64,000 nucleotides of DNA from Thermococcus sp. (lineage in GTDB: Archaea; Methanobacteriota_B; Thermococci; Thermococcales; Thermococcaceae), in assembly GCF_027011145.1 (NCBI RefSeq), contig NZ_JALVAO010000060.1, positions 19,257 through 83,256 on the forward strand. Reading direction: 5' to 3'. Shown one piece after another: positions 43,351 to 52,796 of this stretch (the first letter of the stretch is position 1; each line of letters begins with the position of its first letter). Made by a program: the position numbers and the translations under genes. The notes under the pieces are model-generated. The model did no database searches and had not been told where the DNA came from. It was given only the letters and a program-made list of their open reading frames with translations.

Positions 43351-43758
43351 GTGATAAGGATAACAGATGACATCTTTATTTCTCGTGTTATAGTTGAGAA
43401 TGTTGAATCTCTCATTCCATACCTCGGAGGGACTGTTCAATTAGTGAGCATTGAATGCTGGAGAGCTGTTGCATTTGCTTCACTACTTGCTCTCCGAGCC
43501 TTTGAAAGGGAAACTAATCATGCAAAAACTCTTGGTGGCGAGCTCCTTCTTCGCTTAGCTGGAACTCTCCAGATAAAGGAGGCAATAAAAAAAGTAGGGG
43601 CAAAACCAGGAGAAAACTATTTGGTTGTTTTTGGAGATGAAAACAAGGCAAGGGGTATACTCTTAAAGTTAGGACTTAAAGAAATTCCCCTTCATGAATG
43701 TCCTGTAGATGTTACGAAAACTTTTTTTGAAAAATCGGCCCTTATCGAAGTTTTGTAG
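43351..43758 (+). CDS. cgi121: KEOPS complex subunit Cgi121
   Basis: A 135-residue protein with the Cgi121 hallmark LGGELLLRLAGTLQIKEAIKKVG (in pieces) and VVFGDENKARGILLKLG. It is the KEOPS subunit that recruits tRNA for t6A37 formation through Bud32. The GTG start at 43351 has GGTG eight bases upstream. Codon use is more A/T-rich than that of flanking genes. Its KEOPS partners are not in this window. Confidence 0.88.
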   Translation: MIRITDDIFISRVIVENVESLIPYLGGTVQLVSIECWRAVAFASLLALRAFERETNHAKTLGGELLLRLAGTLQIKEAIKKVGAKPGENYLVVFGDENKARGILLKLGLKEIPLHECPVDVTKTFFEKSALIEVL

Positions 43759-43795
43759 ATAAAAATAACCTTTTTCCAATGTTCAGTTATGGATA

Positions 43796-43806
43796 GATTT
43801 ATATAC
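43796..43806 (+). promoter_or_regulatory. TATA element of the aminotransferase gene
   Basis: GATTTATATAC lies about 45 bases before the ATG at 43846, giving a leader of about 20-25 bases ending in GCGGGGGGATG. Confidence 0.5.
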
Positions 43807-43845
43807 TGCTCTTTTTACACCTCCGGAGTGGCGGGGGGATGAAAA

Positions 43846-45024
43846 ATGCGCTACAAAAAAAGGAAGTATTTTCTTGCAGGAAGAATAAACATAATCCAGC
43901 GTTCAAAAATCAGAGAGCTTTTTGAGAAGGCTTCCAAGATGGAAGACGTTATCTCCCTTGGAATAGGTGAGCCTGATTTTGATACTCCGGAGGTCATTAA
44001 GGACGCCGCGAAGAGGGCCCTCGATGAGGGCTACACCCACTACACGCCCAACGCGGGCATTCCCGAGTTTAGAGAAGCTATAGCCGAATACTACAAGGAC
44101 TTCTATAAAGTTGACGTTGAGCTTGACAACATCCTCGTCACCGCTGGCGCTTACGAAGCCACTTATCTGGCGTTCCAGAGTATCCTTGAGCAGGGTGACG
44201 ACGTTATCATCCCCGACCCGGCCTTCGTCTGCTATGTTGAGGATGCGAAGATAGCCGAGGCCGGAATCATAAGGATTCCCCTGAGGGAGGAGTACAAGTT
44301 CCGCCTTAACCCCGATGAGCTCGTTGAGGCGATAACCAAGAGGACGAGGATGATTGTCATCAACTACCCCAACAACCCGACGGGAGCGGTTATGAAGAAG
44401 TCCGTCGTCAAGGCAATAGCCGACATAGCTCAAGATTACAACATCTACATCCTCAGCGACGAGCCTTACGAGCACTTCCTCTACGAGGGGGCCAAGCACT
44501 ACCCTATGATTAAGTACGCTCCCGACAACACAATCCTTGCCAACTCCTTCTCGAAGACCTTTGCCATGACCGGCTGGCGCCTCGGCTTTGCAATAGCTCC
44601 CAAGCAGGTCATCCGGGATATGATTAAGCTCCACGCCTACGTCATTGGAAACGTTACTTCCTTTGTCCAGATAGCGGGCATAACGGCCCTCCGCGACAAG
44701 AGGAGCTGGGAGGCCGTTGAAAAGATGAGAAAGGTCTATGACGAGAGGAGGAAGCTCGTCCTCAGGTATCTCAACGAGATGCCCCATATACAGCCTTTCA
44801 GGCCCAAGGGTGCGTTCTACGTCTGGGTCAAGATTGACCCCGAGCTCGACATGACGAGCGAGGACTTCGCCGAGTGGTTACTCGACAACGCGAAGGTCGT
44901 CGTGATTCCGGGAACGGCCTTCGGAAAGCAGGGCGAAGGTTGGGTCAGGATAAGCTACGCAACCGAGAAGGAGAAGCTCATCGAGGCTATGGAGAGAATG
45001 AGGGAGGCCCTCTCAAAACTCTGA
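43846..45024 (+). CDS. Class I/II pyridoxal-phosphate aminotransferase (aspartate/aromatic type)
   Basis: A 392-residue enzyme with the PLP lysine in NSFSKTFAMTGWRLGF, the NYPNNPTGAV substrate/phosphate motif, and the C-terminal WVRISYA arginine that binds the alpha-carboxylate. It is of the aspartate/alanine-glyoxylate-like subgroup Ig found in Thermococcales. The exact amino-donor specificity cannot be fixed from sequence alone. GGGGG precedes the ATG. Confidence 0.92.
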   Translation: MRYKKRKYFLAGRINIIQRSKIRELFEKASKMEDVISLGIGEPDFDTPEVIKDAAKRALDEGYTHYTPNAGIPEFREAIAEYYKDFYKVDVELDNILVTAGAYEATYLAFQSILEQGDDVIIPDPAFVCYVEDAKIAEAGIIRIPLREEYKFRLNPDELVEAITKRTRMIVINYPNNPTGAVMKKSVVKAIADIAQDYNIYILSDEPYEHFLYEGAKHYPMIKYAPDNTILANSFSKTFAMTGWRLGFAIAPKQVIRDMIKLHAYVIGNVTSFVQIAGITALRDKRSWEAVEKMRKVYDERRKLVLRYLNEMPHIQPFRPKGAFYVWVKIDPELDMTSEDFAEWLLDNAKVVVIPGTAFGKQGEGWVRISYATEKEKLIEAMERMREALSKL

Positions 45025-45033
45025 GGTGGTTTC

Positions 45034-45297
45034 ATGGAAAACCTCATTGCAGTTTTTATAGCCGTATTCTTGGCCGAGTTCGGGGACAAGACCCAGCTGA
45101 CAACTATAGCCTTCGCTTCCAAGTACGGCTGGAAAACGGCATTTATCGGTGCAATCCTCGCCCTCGCGGCCGTTAATCTCATCGGTGCCCTCGTTGGGGA
45201 AGCCCTTGGCGATGTTCTCCCTATGGATTTAATTCACAAGGGCGCCGGGGTTTTGTTTATCGTCTTCGGCGTTCTGATGCTACTCGGAAAGCTTTAG
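45034..45297 (+). CDS. GDT1/UPF0016 family transporter, single-repeat form
   Basis: An 87-residue protein with three helices and one EFGDKTQLTT motif. The family (TMEM165/Gdt1/MneA) transports Mn2+ or Ca2+ and normally has two such motifs in about 200 residues. This half-length form must dimerise to make a full site. No second half-gene is adjacent. It lies nine bases after the aminotransferase gene and two before the MFS gene. Confidence 0.88.
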   Translation: MENLIAVFIAVFLAEFGDKTQLTTIAFASKYGWKTAFIGAILALAAVNLIGALVGEALGDVLPMDLIHKGAGVLFIVFGVLMLLGKL

Positions 45298-45308
45298 GGG
45301 TGGTTGCC

Positions 45309-46502
45309 ATGGAAAAGAGATGGTCAACTGTGTTGATAAACACGGCACTCCTGGCCTCGGGCTTCGGAACCATGCACATGCTGGAAAAGTTTAAGGATGC
45401 GGTTCTGACACACTACGGCATAACCGAGGCAATGATGAGTTATCAGCAAACTGCCTTTGTTGTGGGTCTCTTTGTGGCTTTCCTTCTCGGTGGAACGAGT
45501 CTCTTCAAGGGTTCCTTCAAGAGGAGCGTGGCTTTAATAGTGAGTTTCGCCGCTATTCCGCAGTTCCTGATTCCATTCATGCCCAACTGGTGGGGTGTTG
45601 TTGTCCTCCGCTTCTTCCAGGGCTTTATAGTTGCCCTCATAGCGGTCTTCAGCAACCAGATTGGCAGGCTTTTTGTTGCAGAAAGGCCCTTCGCCAAGGG
45701 TGTAATTCTCTCCGGAATATTCTGGGGTGGAATCTACGGCATAAACCTCGCCAAGTGGGCCGGCGGAAGCAACGCGAGCTGGTCCTCCGTTACCGAGGCC
45801 TTCATCATCTCCGCTGTCGTAATGTACGTCATGCTTGCAATATGGTGGCTCTTCGTTGAGGACTTCGAGATTCCCAAGGAGAAGCACTCCTCGGGCTCGA
45901 ACGTCTGGAAGATGCCCTTCACGTGGGTCTTTGGTTTCACGTTCTTCCCCGCTCTTTGGATTATCTTCACACTCGGCTCCTTCACGCTCCACAACGTTAA
46001 GTTCAGCGATGCGCAGGTGGCGAATCTCGTCATGACCCTTGAGGTCTCTATGGGCCTCTGGTCCATAATCATGGGCTACCTCGGCTACCGCTTCTCCGTT
46101 AAGAACACCAGCAACCGCGGTCTCTTCAAGGCCATCGTGAGTGTCATGACGCTCTCATACGCTGTAACCTTCCTCGGTCTCTTTATCGTCTGGAAGGCCA
46201 TAAGTGCCAACGACTACACCCTCGCGCTCCTTGGAATAGCGATAACAGGAATCGTGCAGGGAACTGGACCAGCGTTTTGGACCACTGCTCCAGCGGCCTA
46301 TCCGAAGGAAATCTACCCGGAGGCCAGCTTTGCCCTCGGTCTGATCTCGAACTCAGCGAACGCGGTGGCTCCAAACGTCATGTTCGTCCTCGTCCACAGC
46401 GTTACAACGGGAATGATAATCTACCTCGGCATGGCCCTGCTTGGGATAGTGCTCCTCCTCGTCTCGAGCAGGATGAAGCTTCCGGTTGAGGAGCTTTCCT
46501 AA
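45309..46502 (+). CDS. Major facilitator superfamily transporter
   Basis: A 397-residue membrane protein with about twelve helices and a central cytoplasmic loop (about 195-210, EIPKEKHSSGSN). MFS-type elements include LLGGTSLFKGSFKRS between helices 2 and 3. The substrate is unknown. ATG at 45309 follows GGGGTGG. It is probably co-transcribed with the GDT1-like and aminotransferase genes. The last four bases overlap the convergent methyltransferase gene. Confidence 0.85.
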   Translation: MEKRWSTVLINTALLASGFGTMHMLEKFKDAVLTHYGITEAMMSYQQTAFVVGLFVAFLLGGTSLFKGSFKRSVALIVSFAAIPQFLIPFMPNWWGVVVLRFFQGFIVALIAVFSNQIGRLFVAERPFAKGVILSGIFWGGIYGINLAKWAGGSNASWSSVTEAFIISAVVMYVMLAIWWLFVEDFEIPKEKHSSGSNVWKMPFTWVFGFTFFPALWIIFTLGSFTLHNVKFSDAQVANLVMTLEVSMGLWSIIMGYLGYRFSVKNTSNRGLFKAIVSVMTLSYAVTFLGLFIVWKAISANDYTLALLGIAITGIVQGTGPAFWTTAPAAYPKEIYPEASFALGLISNSANAVAPNVMFVLVHSVTTGMIIYLGMALLGIVLLLVSSRMKLPVEELS

Positions 46503-47599
46503 CCCCTCTTTTTTATCACGTGGATGTCCCTGACTAGGCGGTGCCTTTCTTCGTAGTCGAGGTATCTCCCCAGGACCTCAAAGCCGAGCTTTCCAAGCCA
46601 TCTCCGCTCCTTCCGGTAGATGCTTCCGTCCCTCAGCCTGTAAGCCGGGAACACAAAAACGACCCTTCCGTTCCTCTTCAACACGTCGGCAAAGCTCTCG
46701 AAGACCGAATAGTAAAAACGGTCGAGCTCGTTGGCCATCTTTATGGCCTCTCCTCGACCAGGATTCCTCTTTAGGGGCTTTCCGAGGTAGGGTTCCGTAA
46801 CTATCGCGTCAAAGCGCTCGCGGAAGCATCTTTTGAGCTTCCTGGCGTCGCAGACCTCTATTCTGGCAGAGTTCTTGACTCTAAACTCCCTCCTCAGCCA
46901 CTCGATGTTCCTCCTCGCCTCCCTCACCCTCTCCGGGTCGCGGTCGCTCCCGTAAGCGGACAATCCCTGGAGGACGAACTCCTGGAGGACTGTTCCAATC
47001 CCGCAGAAGGGGTCGAGGAATTTCCCTTTCTTGACTTCGGTGAGGTTCACCATTACCCTGGCGAGCCTCGGCGGGATGGAAAGGATTGGCCTCTGGACGG
47101 GTCTCTCAACGTCGAGCTTCTTCAGCTCGAAGGGGTTGGTAACCCTAATCGTTTCCCCGACGAGAAAGCTCCCGTCGACCCTGAAGAGGAACACCACGTC
47201 CTTAACTTCCGGAAAGTCCTTCAGGATTAACTCGGCCGGCATGGAATAGACCCTGGCCGGCTTGAAGAACTTCGCCGGTCCTGTTTCTTTGAAGTGCCTC
47301 TTTACCTCGCTCCCAAGCTTCCTCCAGAGCTTCCAGTCGTCTCTTCCGTACAGGCTTACCGTGAAGAGTCTGGCGTATTCGAGGTCTCTGATGGCTTCCT
47401 CTCCTTCTCCAACGATTCTGAGTAACTTGAGCGAACCTCCGAGCCAGCGGAAGTGTCTCTCCACTGAGGGCTTTGACTCAAAGACAATCCACTTGTTTGA
47501 TTCCTCCAAAGGCTTAACCCTTAGGCCAAAGCGCCTTGAGAAGGAGAAGAACTCGGCCTTCCCCAGCTCTGGATTCTTTCCCAAAATGACTCCATACAT
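46499..47599 (-). CDS. TRM11-family SAM-dependent RNA methyltransferase
   Basis: A 366-residue protein with an N-terminal THUMP-like region (about 1-150) and a C-terminal Rossmann methyltransferase. SAM motif I is FLDPFCGIGTVLQEFVLQG (about 200-218), then YGSDRDPERV. The catalytic motif IV reads TEPYLGKPL, where TrmG10-type enzymes usually have (N/D)PPY. It probably makes m2G or a related tRNA modification, but the altered motif leaves the exact reaction open. GGAG precedes the ATG at 47599. Confidence 0.8.
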   Translation of the reverse strand: MYGVILGKNPELGKAEFFSFSRRFGLRVKPLEESNKWIVFESKPSVERHFRWLGGSLKLLRIVGEGEEAIRDLEYARLFTVSLYGRDDWKLWRKLGSEVKRHFKETGPAKFFKPARVYSMPAELILKDFPEVKDVVFLFRVDGSFLVGETIRVTNPFELKKLDVERPVQRPILSIPPRLARVMVNLTEVKKGKFLDPFCGIGTVLQEFVLQGLSAYGSDRDPERVREARRNIEWLRREFRVKNSARIEVCDARKLKRCFRERFDAIVTEPYLGKPLKRNPGRGEAIKMANELDRFYYSVFESFADVLKRNGRVVFVFPAYRLRDGSIYRKERRWLGKLGFEVLGRYLDYEERHRLVRDIHVIKKRG

Positions 47600-47668
47600 G
47601 GATTGCGCTCCGGGTAAGCTTTTAAAAATCTTCCGAGTAATTAAGATAAGGCTAAACCGGTGATTAGA

Positions 47669-48970
47669 ATGCTTGTAGTGGAAGTGCTGGAATCAGCTAA
47701 GGATATTCCTGATCCCTACATGAGGACTATCACTTACGCAAGAATAGGTGAGGAACTTGCGAAGAAAGGACATTCACTTTACAAGCGTGCTTTTCTCAAT
47801 GCTTTCGAGTCTCTAGCCTCTATAGAAGATCCTTTTCTCGTCCTTAAAGCTCTGCTCTCCATAGGAATCTCTATGGGTAGGGCCAAGATCAAAGCCTACA
47901 GAAAGGTGTTTTCAAGAGTTTTCAGTGAGTCTAAAAGTTTAGCCCCCCAGCAGAGGGATGAAATCCTTAAAACGGCCTCTCTAGCTCTTTTAAGTCTGGG
48001 CGATATTGGGGAAGCGATAACATTTGCCATTGAAATCTCCACCAATGATCTTAAACAGGCTACCCTTGTTTCTCTTGTTCGAGGACTTTCACATTCTCTT
48101 GAGATCAAGCCAATTAAAACGGCATACCGGCTCAGAAAAATGAGACTTATACTGGAATATATAACCGATGAACCGCACCGTTCTAAGGCACTCCTTGAGC
48201 TTTCTAAGACACTGATAACCTTGGGTAGCTATGAGGGGGCTTTTTCAACCGTAAAAGAGATGGGTTCTAAGGAATGGGCAAAGCGAGCTTTTAAAGAGCT
48301 TGCTTTTCGCCTCAGCGAGCTTGGGGTCATTGAAAAATATGCAGATTCCTTTGTTATCCTTGCAGAGGAACTTTCAAGGAAGTTCGGTGAAAATTTAGTT
48401 CTTGAACTTTCCACGGCTTTAGCCCTCGCAGGTAGAGGAAAGCTTGCTGTTCAGACGCTTAGAAGGGCGAATCAAATGAATCTCTTTGAAAACGTAGCCT
48501 TAGACATTCTTGAGAAAAATCCACATGCACTGAAAGACTTTTTAGAAGCTCTATCCGATGAAGAGGCCCGAACAGTTGGTAAAACGTTAATGAATGCGAT
48601 CCTTGAAGAACCGACACCTGAAAAAAGGAACATAGTGAACACAATTGCACGGTTCGTTCGCTCTGAGGAAGTGCTGGCAAAGATTGCCAGATTTTATGTG
48701 TTGATAAACGATGTTGAATCCGCGAGGAAAATAGGTCTCGTTCTTCAAAATCAGAGGCTCCGCTCAATAGTTATGGCTGACGTAGCCCATCACTACCTCA
48801 AACAAGGTGACGTTGAGAAGGCCATTGACACCGCCCTTGAAGTCAGGGACAGGCGCTTTGCTTCAATACTCATGTCGGAAATCCTCATAAAGGCCCTTCA
48901 AGAAGAGTTAAAGGGGTTGGGCGATGGAAAGGTTAAGGTCGCTAATAGGAAAGCGGGAGAACAGGCTTGA
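47669..48970 (+). CDS. Helical-repeat (TPR/HEAT-like) protein of unknown function
   Basis: About 433 residues, almost entirely alpha-helical, with repeated units of roughly 30-35 residues: DPYMRTITYARIGEELAKKG, DPFLVLKALLSIG, DLKQATLVSLVRGL, EPHRSKALLELSKTL, RLRSIVMADVAHHYLKQGD and RRFASILMSEILIKAL. Each has a small-residue position in helix A, as in TPR/SEL1-like repeats. It is probably a scaffold. ATG at 47669 follows GGTGATTAG. Its base composition is more A/T-rich than that of its neighbours. Confidence 0.72.
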   Translation: MLVVEVLESAKDIPDPYMRTITYARIGEELAKKGHSLYKRAFLNAFESLASIEDPFLVLKALLSIGISMGRAKIKAYRKVFSRVFSESKSLAPQQRDEILKTASLALLSLGDIGEAITFAIEISTNDLKQATLVSLVRGLSHSLEIKPIKTAYRLRKMRLILEYITDEPHRSKALLELSKTLITLGSYEGAFSTVKEMGSKEWAKRAFKELAFRLSELGVIEKYADSFVILAEELSRKFGENLVLELSTALALAGRGKLAVQTLRRANQMNLFENVALDILEKNPHALKDFLEALSDEEARTVGKTLMNAILEEPTPEKRNIVNTIARFVRSEEVLAKIARFYVLINDVESARKIGLVLQNQRLRSIVMADVAHHYLKQGDVEKAIDTALEVRDRRFASILMSEILIKALQEELKGLGDGKVKVANRKAGEQA

Positions 48971-49205
48971 CTTCATTAGGGACATGGTTTCCCTTCTTCT
49001 TTCCCGGGAGGACGTGTATTCCAATGAGGCCCTTTTCAGGGACGCCGTTGAGGAGGTTTACTCCCTTTTAAAGGCAGAACTCCGCTCCGGCAACTTTGAG
49101 GTTCTCGATGCCTACGAAACGGCGGTAGTTTTAAGGGCCGTTGTGTTCAAAGAAAAACTTGACGTTAGGGCTCTATTGGGGAAGCTTCTCGACCAGCTGG
49201 GGTGA
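48924..49205 (+). CDS. Small helical hypothetical protein
   Basis: A 93-residue charged helical protein (DFIRDMVSLLLSREDVYSNE, TAVVLRAVVFKEKLDVRALL). It overlaps the repeat-protein gene by 47 bases and the next gene starts a few bases after it, so it is probably translated together with both. No family was recognised. Confidence 0.6.
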   Translation: MERLRSLIGKRENRLDFIRDMVSLLLSREDVYSNEALFRDAVEEVYSLLKAELRSGNFEVLDAYETAVVLRAVVFKEKLDVRALLGKLLDQLG

Positions 49206-49210
49206 TGGCC

Positions 49211-49633
49211 ATGCTCTATGAGATTTCCATCGAGACCCGGGAGCGCTGTCAGGTTGTGGACATAACAGAGGAAATTCAAAAAATGGTCTACCGCTCAAAG
49301 GTTAAGCACGGGATAGCGGTTGTTTTCACACACCACACGACGACGGGTCTCTTCATAAACGAGTACGAACCGGGCCTAATCGAGGACATAAAGGCCAAGA
49401 TGAACGAGCTAGTTCCTTATGAATCCAGTTACTCCCACGACAGGATTGACAACAACGCCCACGCCCACATAAAGGCGAGCATCTTCCTGAATCCTGAGGT
49501 CGTGGTTCCGATAGACCAGGCCGAGCTCCATCTGGGGACGTGGCAGAGGATTCTGTTCGTTGAGCTCGACGGCCCGAGGCACAGGAATGTTTACGTCATG
49601 ATTTGCCCCTGTCCCGAGATGCCCGAGGAGTGA
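49211..49633 (+). CDS. YjbQ family protein (UPF0047, thiamine-phosphate-synthase-like)
   Basis: A 140-residue protein with the YjbQ signature: FTHHTTTGLFINEYEPGL, then DNNAHAHIKASIFL with conserved histidines, and LGTWQRILFVELDGPR. E. coli YjbQ has weak thiamine phosphate synthase activity; the true role is uncertain. ATG at 49211 follows GGTGATGG. It abuts the convergent GTPase gene with no gap. Confidence 0.9.
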   Translation: MLYEISIETRERCQVVDITEEIQKMVYRSKVKHGIAVVFTHHTTTGLFINEYEPGLIEDIKAKMNELVPYESSYSHDRIDNNAHAHIKASIFLNPEVVVPIDQAELHLGTWQRILFVELDGPRHRNVYVMICPCPEMPEE

Positions 49634-50191
49634 TTAGACGTACATCGCCATGTGGGCAATCCTTTCGAGGAGCTCGTTGAAGCCCTCGTATGTTACGAGA
49701 GACAAGGTGAGTGGCTCCTGCTCGAGCCTCTTCTTTATGATTTCCCTCAGTTCTTCCACCCGTTCCCTGGGAACGAGGTCAATCTTGTTGATGACGACTA
49801 TTATCGGCTTCTCGTAGCGCATTTTGAGTATGTGGTGGAGCTTTTCCATGCCCCGGTGAAGGCCGACGGTGGCGTCGACCATGTGGATGATTATGTCGGC
49901 CGAGGTTATCTCCTTTATCAGCTCCCTGAACTTCTCCTCGCTGAGAACCTTCCCCCTCAGCTCATACCTCGGGTCGAAGAGGCCGGCCGTATCTATCAGG
50001 ACGAACTCGTCGGCCCCACCGAAGGGGTTCTTCATCCCCTTGGGTATCTTGAGCTTTCCGAAGTGTTTTTTCACAAGTCCTTTCGTCGTCCCAGGCAAAT
50101 CCTCAACCTCGCTCACCTTTCCTCCAACAAGCGCGTTCATGAGGGTTGATTTGCCAACGTTTTCGGCACCGATTATCGCAACCTTTATCAT
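49634..50191 (-). CDS. Era/HflX-like small GTPase
   Basis: A 185-residue stand-alone G domain: G1 GAENVGKST (about 8-16), switch region LPGTTKG, G3 DTAG, G4 NKID. An insertion (about 44-63, KIPKGMKNPFGGADEF) separates the switch region from G3. It resembles the TrmE-Era-EngA class, which often acts on ribosomes or tRNA. ATG at 50191 follows GGTGAGG. Confidence 0.85.
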   Translation of the reverse strand: MIKVAIIGAENVGKSTLMNALVGGKVSEVEDLPGTTKGLVKKHFGKLKIPKGMKNPFGGADEFVLIDTAGLFDPRYELRGKVLSEEKFRELIKEITSADIIIHMVDATVGLHRGMEKLHHILKMRYEKPIIVVINKIDLVPRERVEELREIIKKRLEQEPLTLSLVTYEGFNELLERIAHMAMYV

Positions 50192-50239
50192 CTCCTCACC
50201 CCAAACTGAACTTAGTGAAGAGATTTAAAGGTGATTGGT

Positions 50240-50551
50240 ATGAAACGCGTAAAGCTCGGCCATCACTATTACTACTCCCTAACCCCCGATGAGCTGAAAA
50301 CCGGCGGGTTTCGGGGCAAGAATGTCGTTATCGAGGGAATCGTCGAGGACAAGCCCCTCGTCGAGTTCCTTCCCATGGAACTGCCGAGCTGGAGGACGAC
50401 GTTTAAAATACACGGCATCAGGATTGATTTTGCAGGAAGCCCCTGCATAGGGAAGGGAGACAGGGTCAAAGTCTACGGCCGTTTCCTCGGCGATGCGATA
50501 ATAGCCACCGCCGTTGAAACTGACAAAGCCATCTTCACGACGGAGGAGTGA
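50240..50551 (+). CDS. Small OB-fold-like hypothetical protein
   Basis: A 103-residue protein with strands GKNVVIEGIVEDKPLVEF, KGDRVKVYGRFLGDAIIATAVE and other beta stretches that resemble an OB-fold nucleic-acid-binding domain. No named family was recognised. ATG at 50240 follows GGTGATTG. It is two bases upstream of the HD-hydrolase gene, so co-transcribed. Confidence 0.65.
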   Translation: MKRVKLGHHYYYSLTPDELKTGGFRGKNVVIEGIVEDKPLVEFLPMELPSWRTTFKIHGIRIDFAGSPCIGKGDRVKVYGRFLGDAIIATAVETDKAIFTTEE

Positions 50552-50553
50552 GG

Positions 50554-51111
50554 ATGCTCGACCTTCTCATCGAGCTGGGCAACCTGAAGAGACTCCCTAG
50601 AACTGGCTGGCTTCTCAGGGGGGTTTCAAATCCGGAGAGCATAGCCGACCACAGCTACCGCGTCGCTTTGATAACGCTTTTTCTGGCGGATGAGCTTAAA
50701 GCGAAGGGCGTTGAGATAAACGTCGAGAAAGCCCTAAAGATAGCGCTCCTTCACGATGTAGGTGAAGCAAGGATAACGGACGTGCCGAAGACGGCCCAGT
50801 ACTACCTCGACAAGGGCAAGGCCGAGAAGAAAGCCGTTATGGAGCTCCTGCTCTCGTCTCCAAATCCAAGGGAATACTTTAAGCTCTGGCGCGAGTACGA
50901 GGAAGAGACCACTCTGGAAGGTCGGCTCGTCAAGTTCGCGGACAGGCTGGAGATGCTGATTCAGGCCTACGAGTACGAGAAGGCCGGCTTTCGGAACCTC
51001 GAAGAGTTCTGGGGAACCCTGGAAAAGCTCAGGGAGAGTGAGTTCTACGTGCATTTCAAAGAGCTGGTGGATGGAATAGAGGGACTGAGAAAACAGAACC
51101 GTTTACGTTAA
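50554..51111 (+). CDS. HD-domain hydrolase (YfbR/HDDC2-like 5'-nucleotidase)
   Basis: A 185-residue metal-dependent phosphohydrolase. The HD residues are visible in ESIADHSYRVA (about 28-38), LLHDVGEARITDVP (about 69-82) and KFADRLEMLIQAYEYEK. Relatives dephosphorylate deoxynucleoside monophosphates. ATG at 50554 follows GGAGTGAGG. Confidence 0.88.
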   Translation: MLDLLIELGNLKRLPRTGWLLRGVSNPESIADHSYRVALITLFLADELKAKGVEINVEKALKIALLHDVGEARITDVPKTAQYYLDKGKAEKKAVMELLLSSPNPREYFKLWREYEEETTLEGRLVKFADRLEMLIQAYEYEKAGFRNLEEFWGTLEKLRESEFYVHFKELVDGIEGLRKQNRLR

Positions 51112-52242
<1,131 letters not shown>

Positions 52243-52275
52243 AACTCCTTCGCCTTTTCTTTTTATGGTGGTGGC

Positions 52276-52767
52276 ATGGAGTCCCTCAAACTGAGGAAGC
52301 TGACTTTCCTGCTGTTCTTCACTCTCGTTCCCTTCTCCTGTCTGAGCCACTGGCCTTTGATAACGGGCCAGCTGGCGGGGATTATGCACTGGGTCGGCCT
52401 TGTGATTCTGTCAATAACGGTGCCCCTGGCTATTTACATCCACTCACTCTTCCCCAAGAGGCACGAGGAGCCCGGGGACTTTGATAAACTTATGACTGAT
52501 GGCCCTTACCGTTACGTCAGGCACCCCTTCTACTCCGCTTTCATCGTTATGGGCTTTGGAATCGGCCTCTTCTGCGTTAGCGTCCCCGGTTTGATTGCAT
52601 ACACCCTACTGCTCCCGCTGTGGAGGAAGCTCGCCGAGGTGGAGGAGAGGGAGCTCCTTGAGTACTGGGGAGAGGAATACAGGCGGTTTATGGAGAGGAG
52701 GGGCAGGTTCTTCCCGAAGTTAAACAAAAGTATTCAACAGATGGGCGGAGAAAACGAAAACCTTTAA
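52276..52767 (+). CDS. Isoprenylcysteine carboxyl methyltransferase-like membrane protein
   Basis: A 163-residue protein with about four helices and the ICMT/PEMT signature [15 protein letters not shown] followed by [19 protein letters not shown]. Such enzymes methylate lipids or prenyl groups with SAM; the archaeal substrate is unknown. It lies between wtpA and wtpB on the same strand, with gaps of 33 and 29 bases, so it is probably part of the transporter operon. GGTGG precedes the ATG. Confidence 0.87.
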   Translation: MESLKLRKLTFLLFFTLVPFSCLSHWPLITGQLAGIMHWVGLVILSITVPLAIYIHSLFPKRHEEPGDFDKLMTDGPYRYVRHPFYSAFIVMGFGIGLFCVSVPGLIAYTLLLPLWRKLAEVEERELLEYWGEEYRRFMERRGRFFPKLNKSIQQMGGENENL

Positions 52768-52796
52768 ATTCCCTCTCCCATCTCCGTAGGGGAGCC

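Noticed and set aside
43903..44787. Long open frame on the minus strand opposite the aminotransferase
   Set aside because: It is a shadow of a well-conserved gene in a sequence where third-position bias keeps antisense frames open; no motif is seen.
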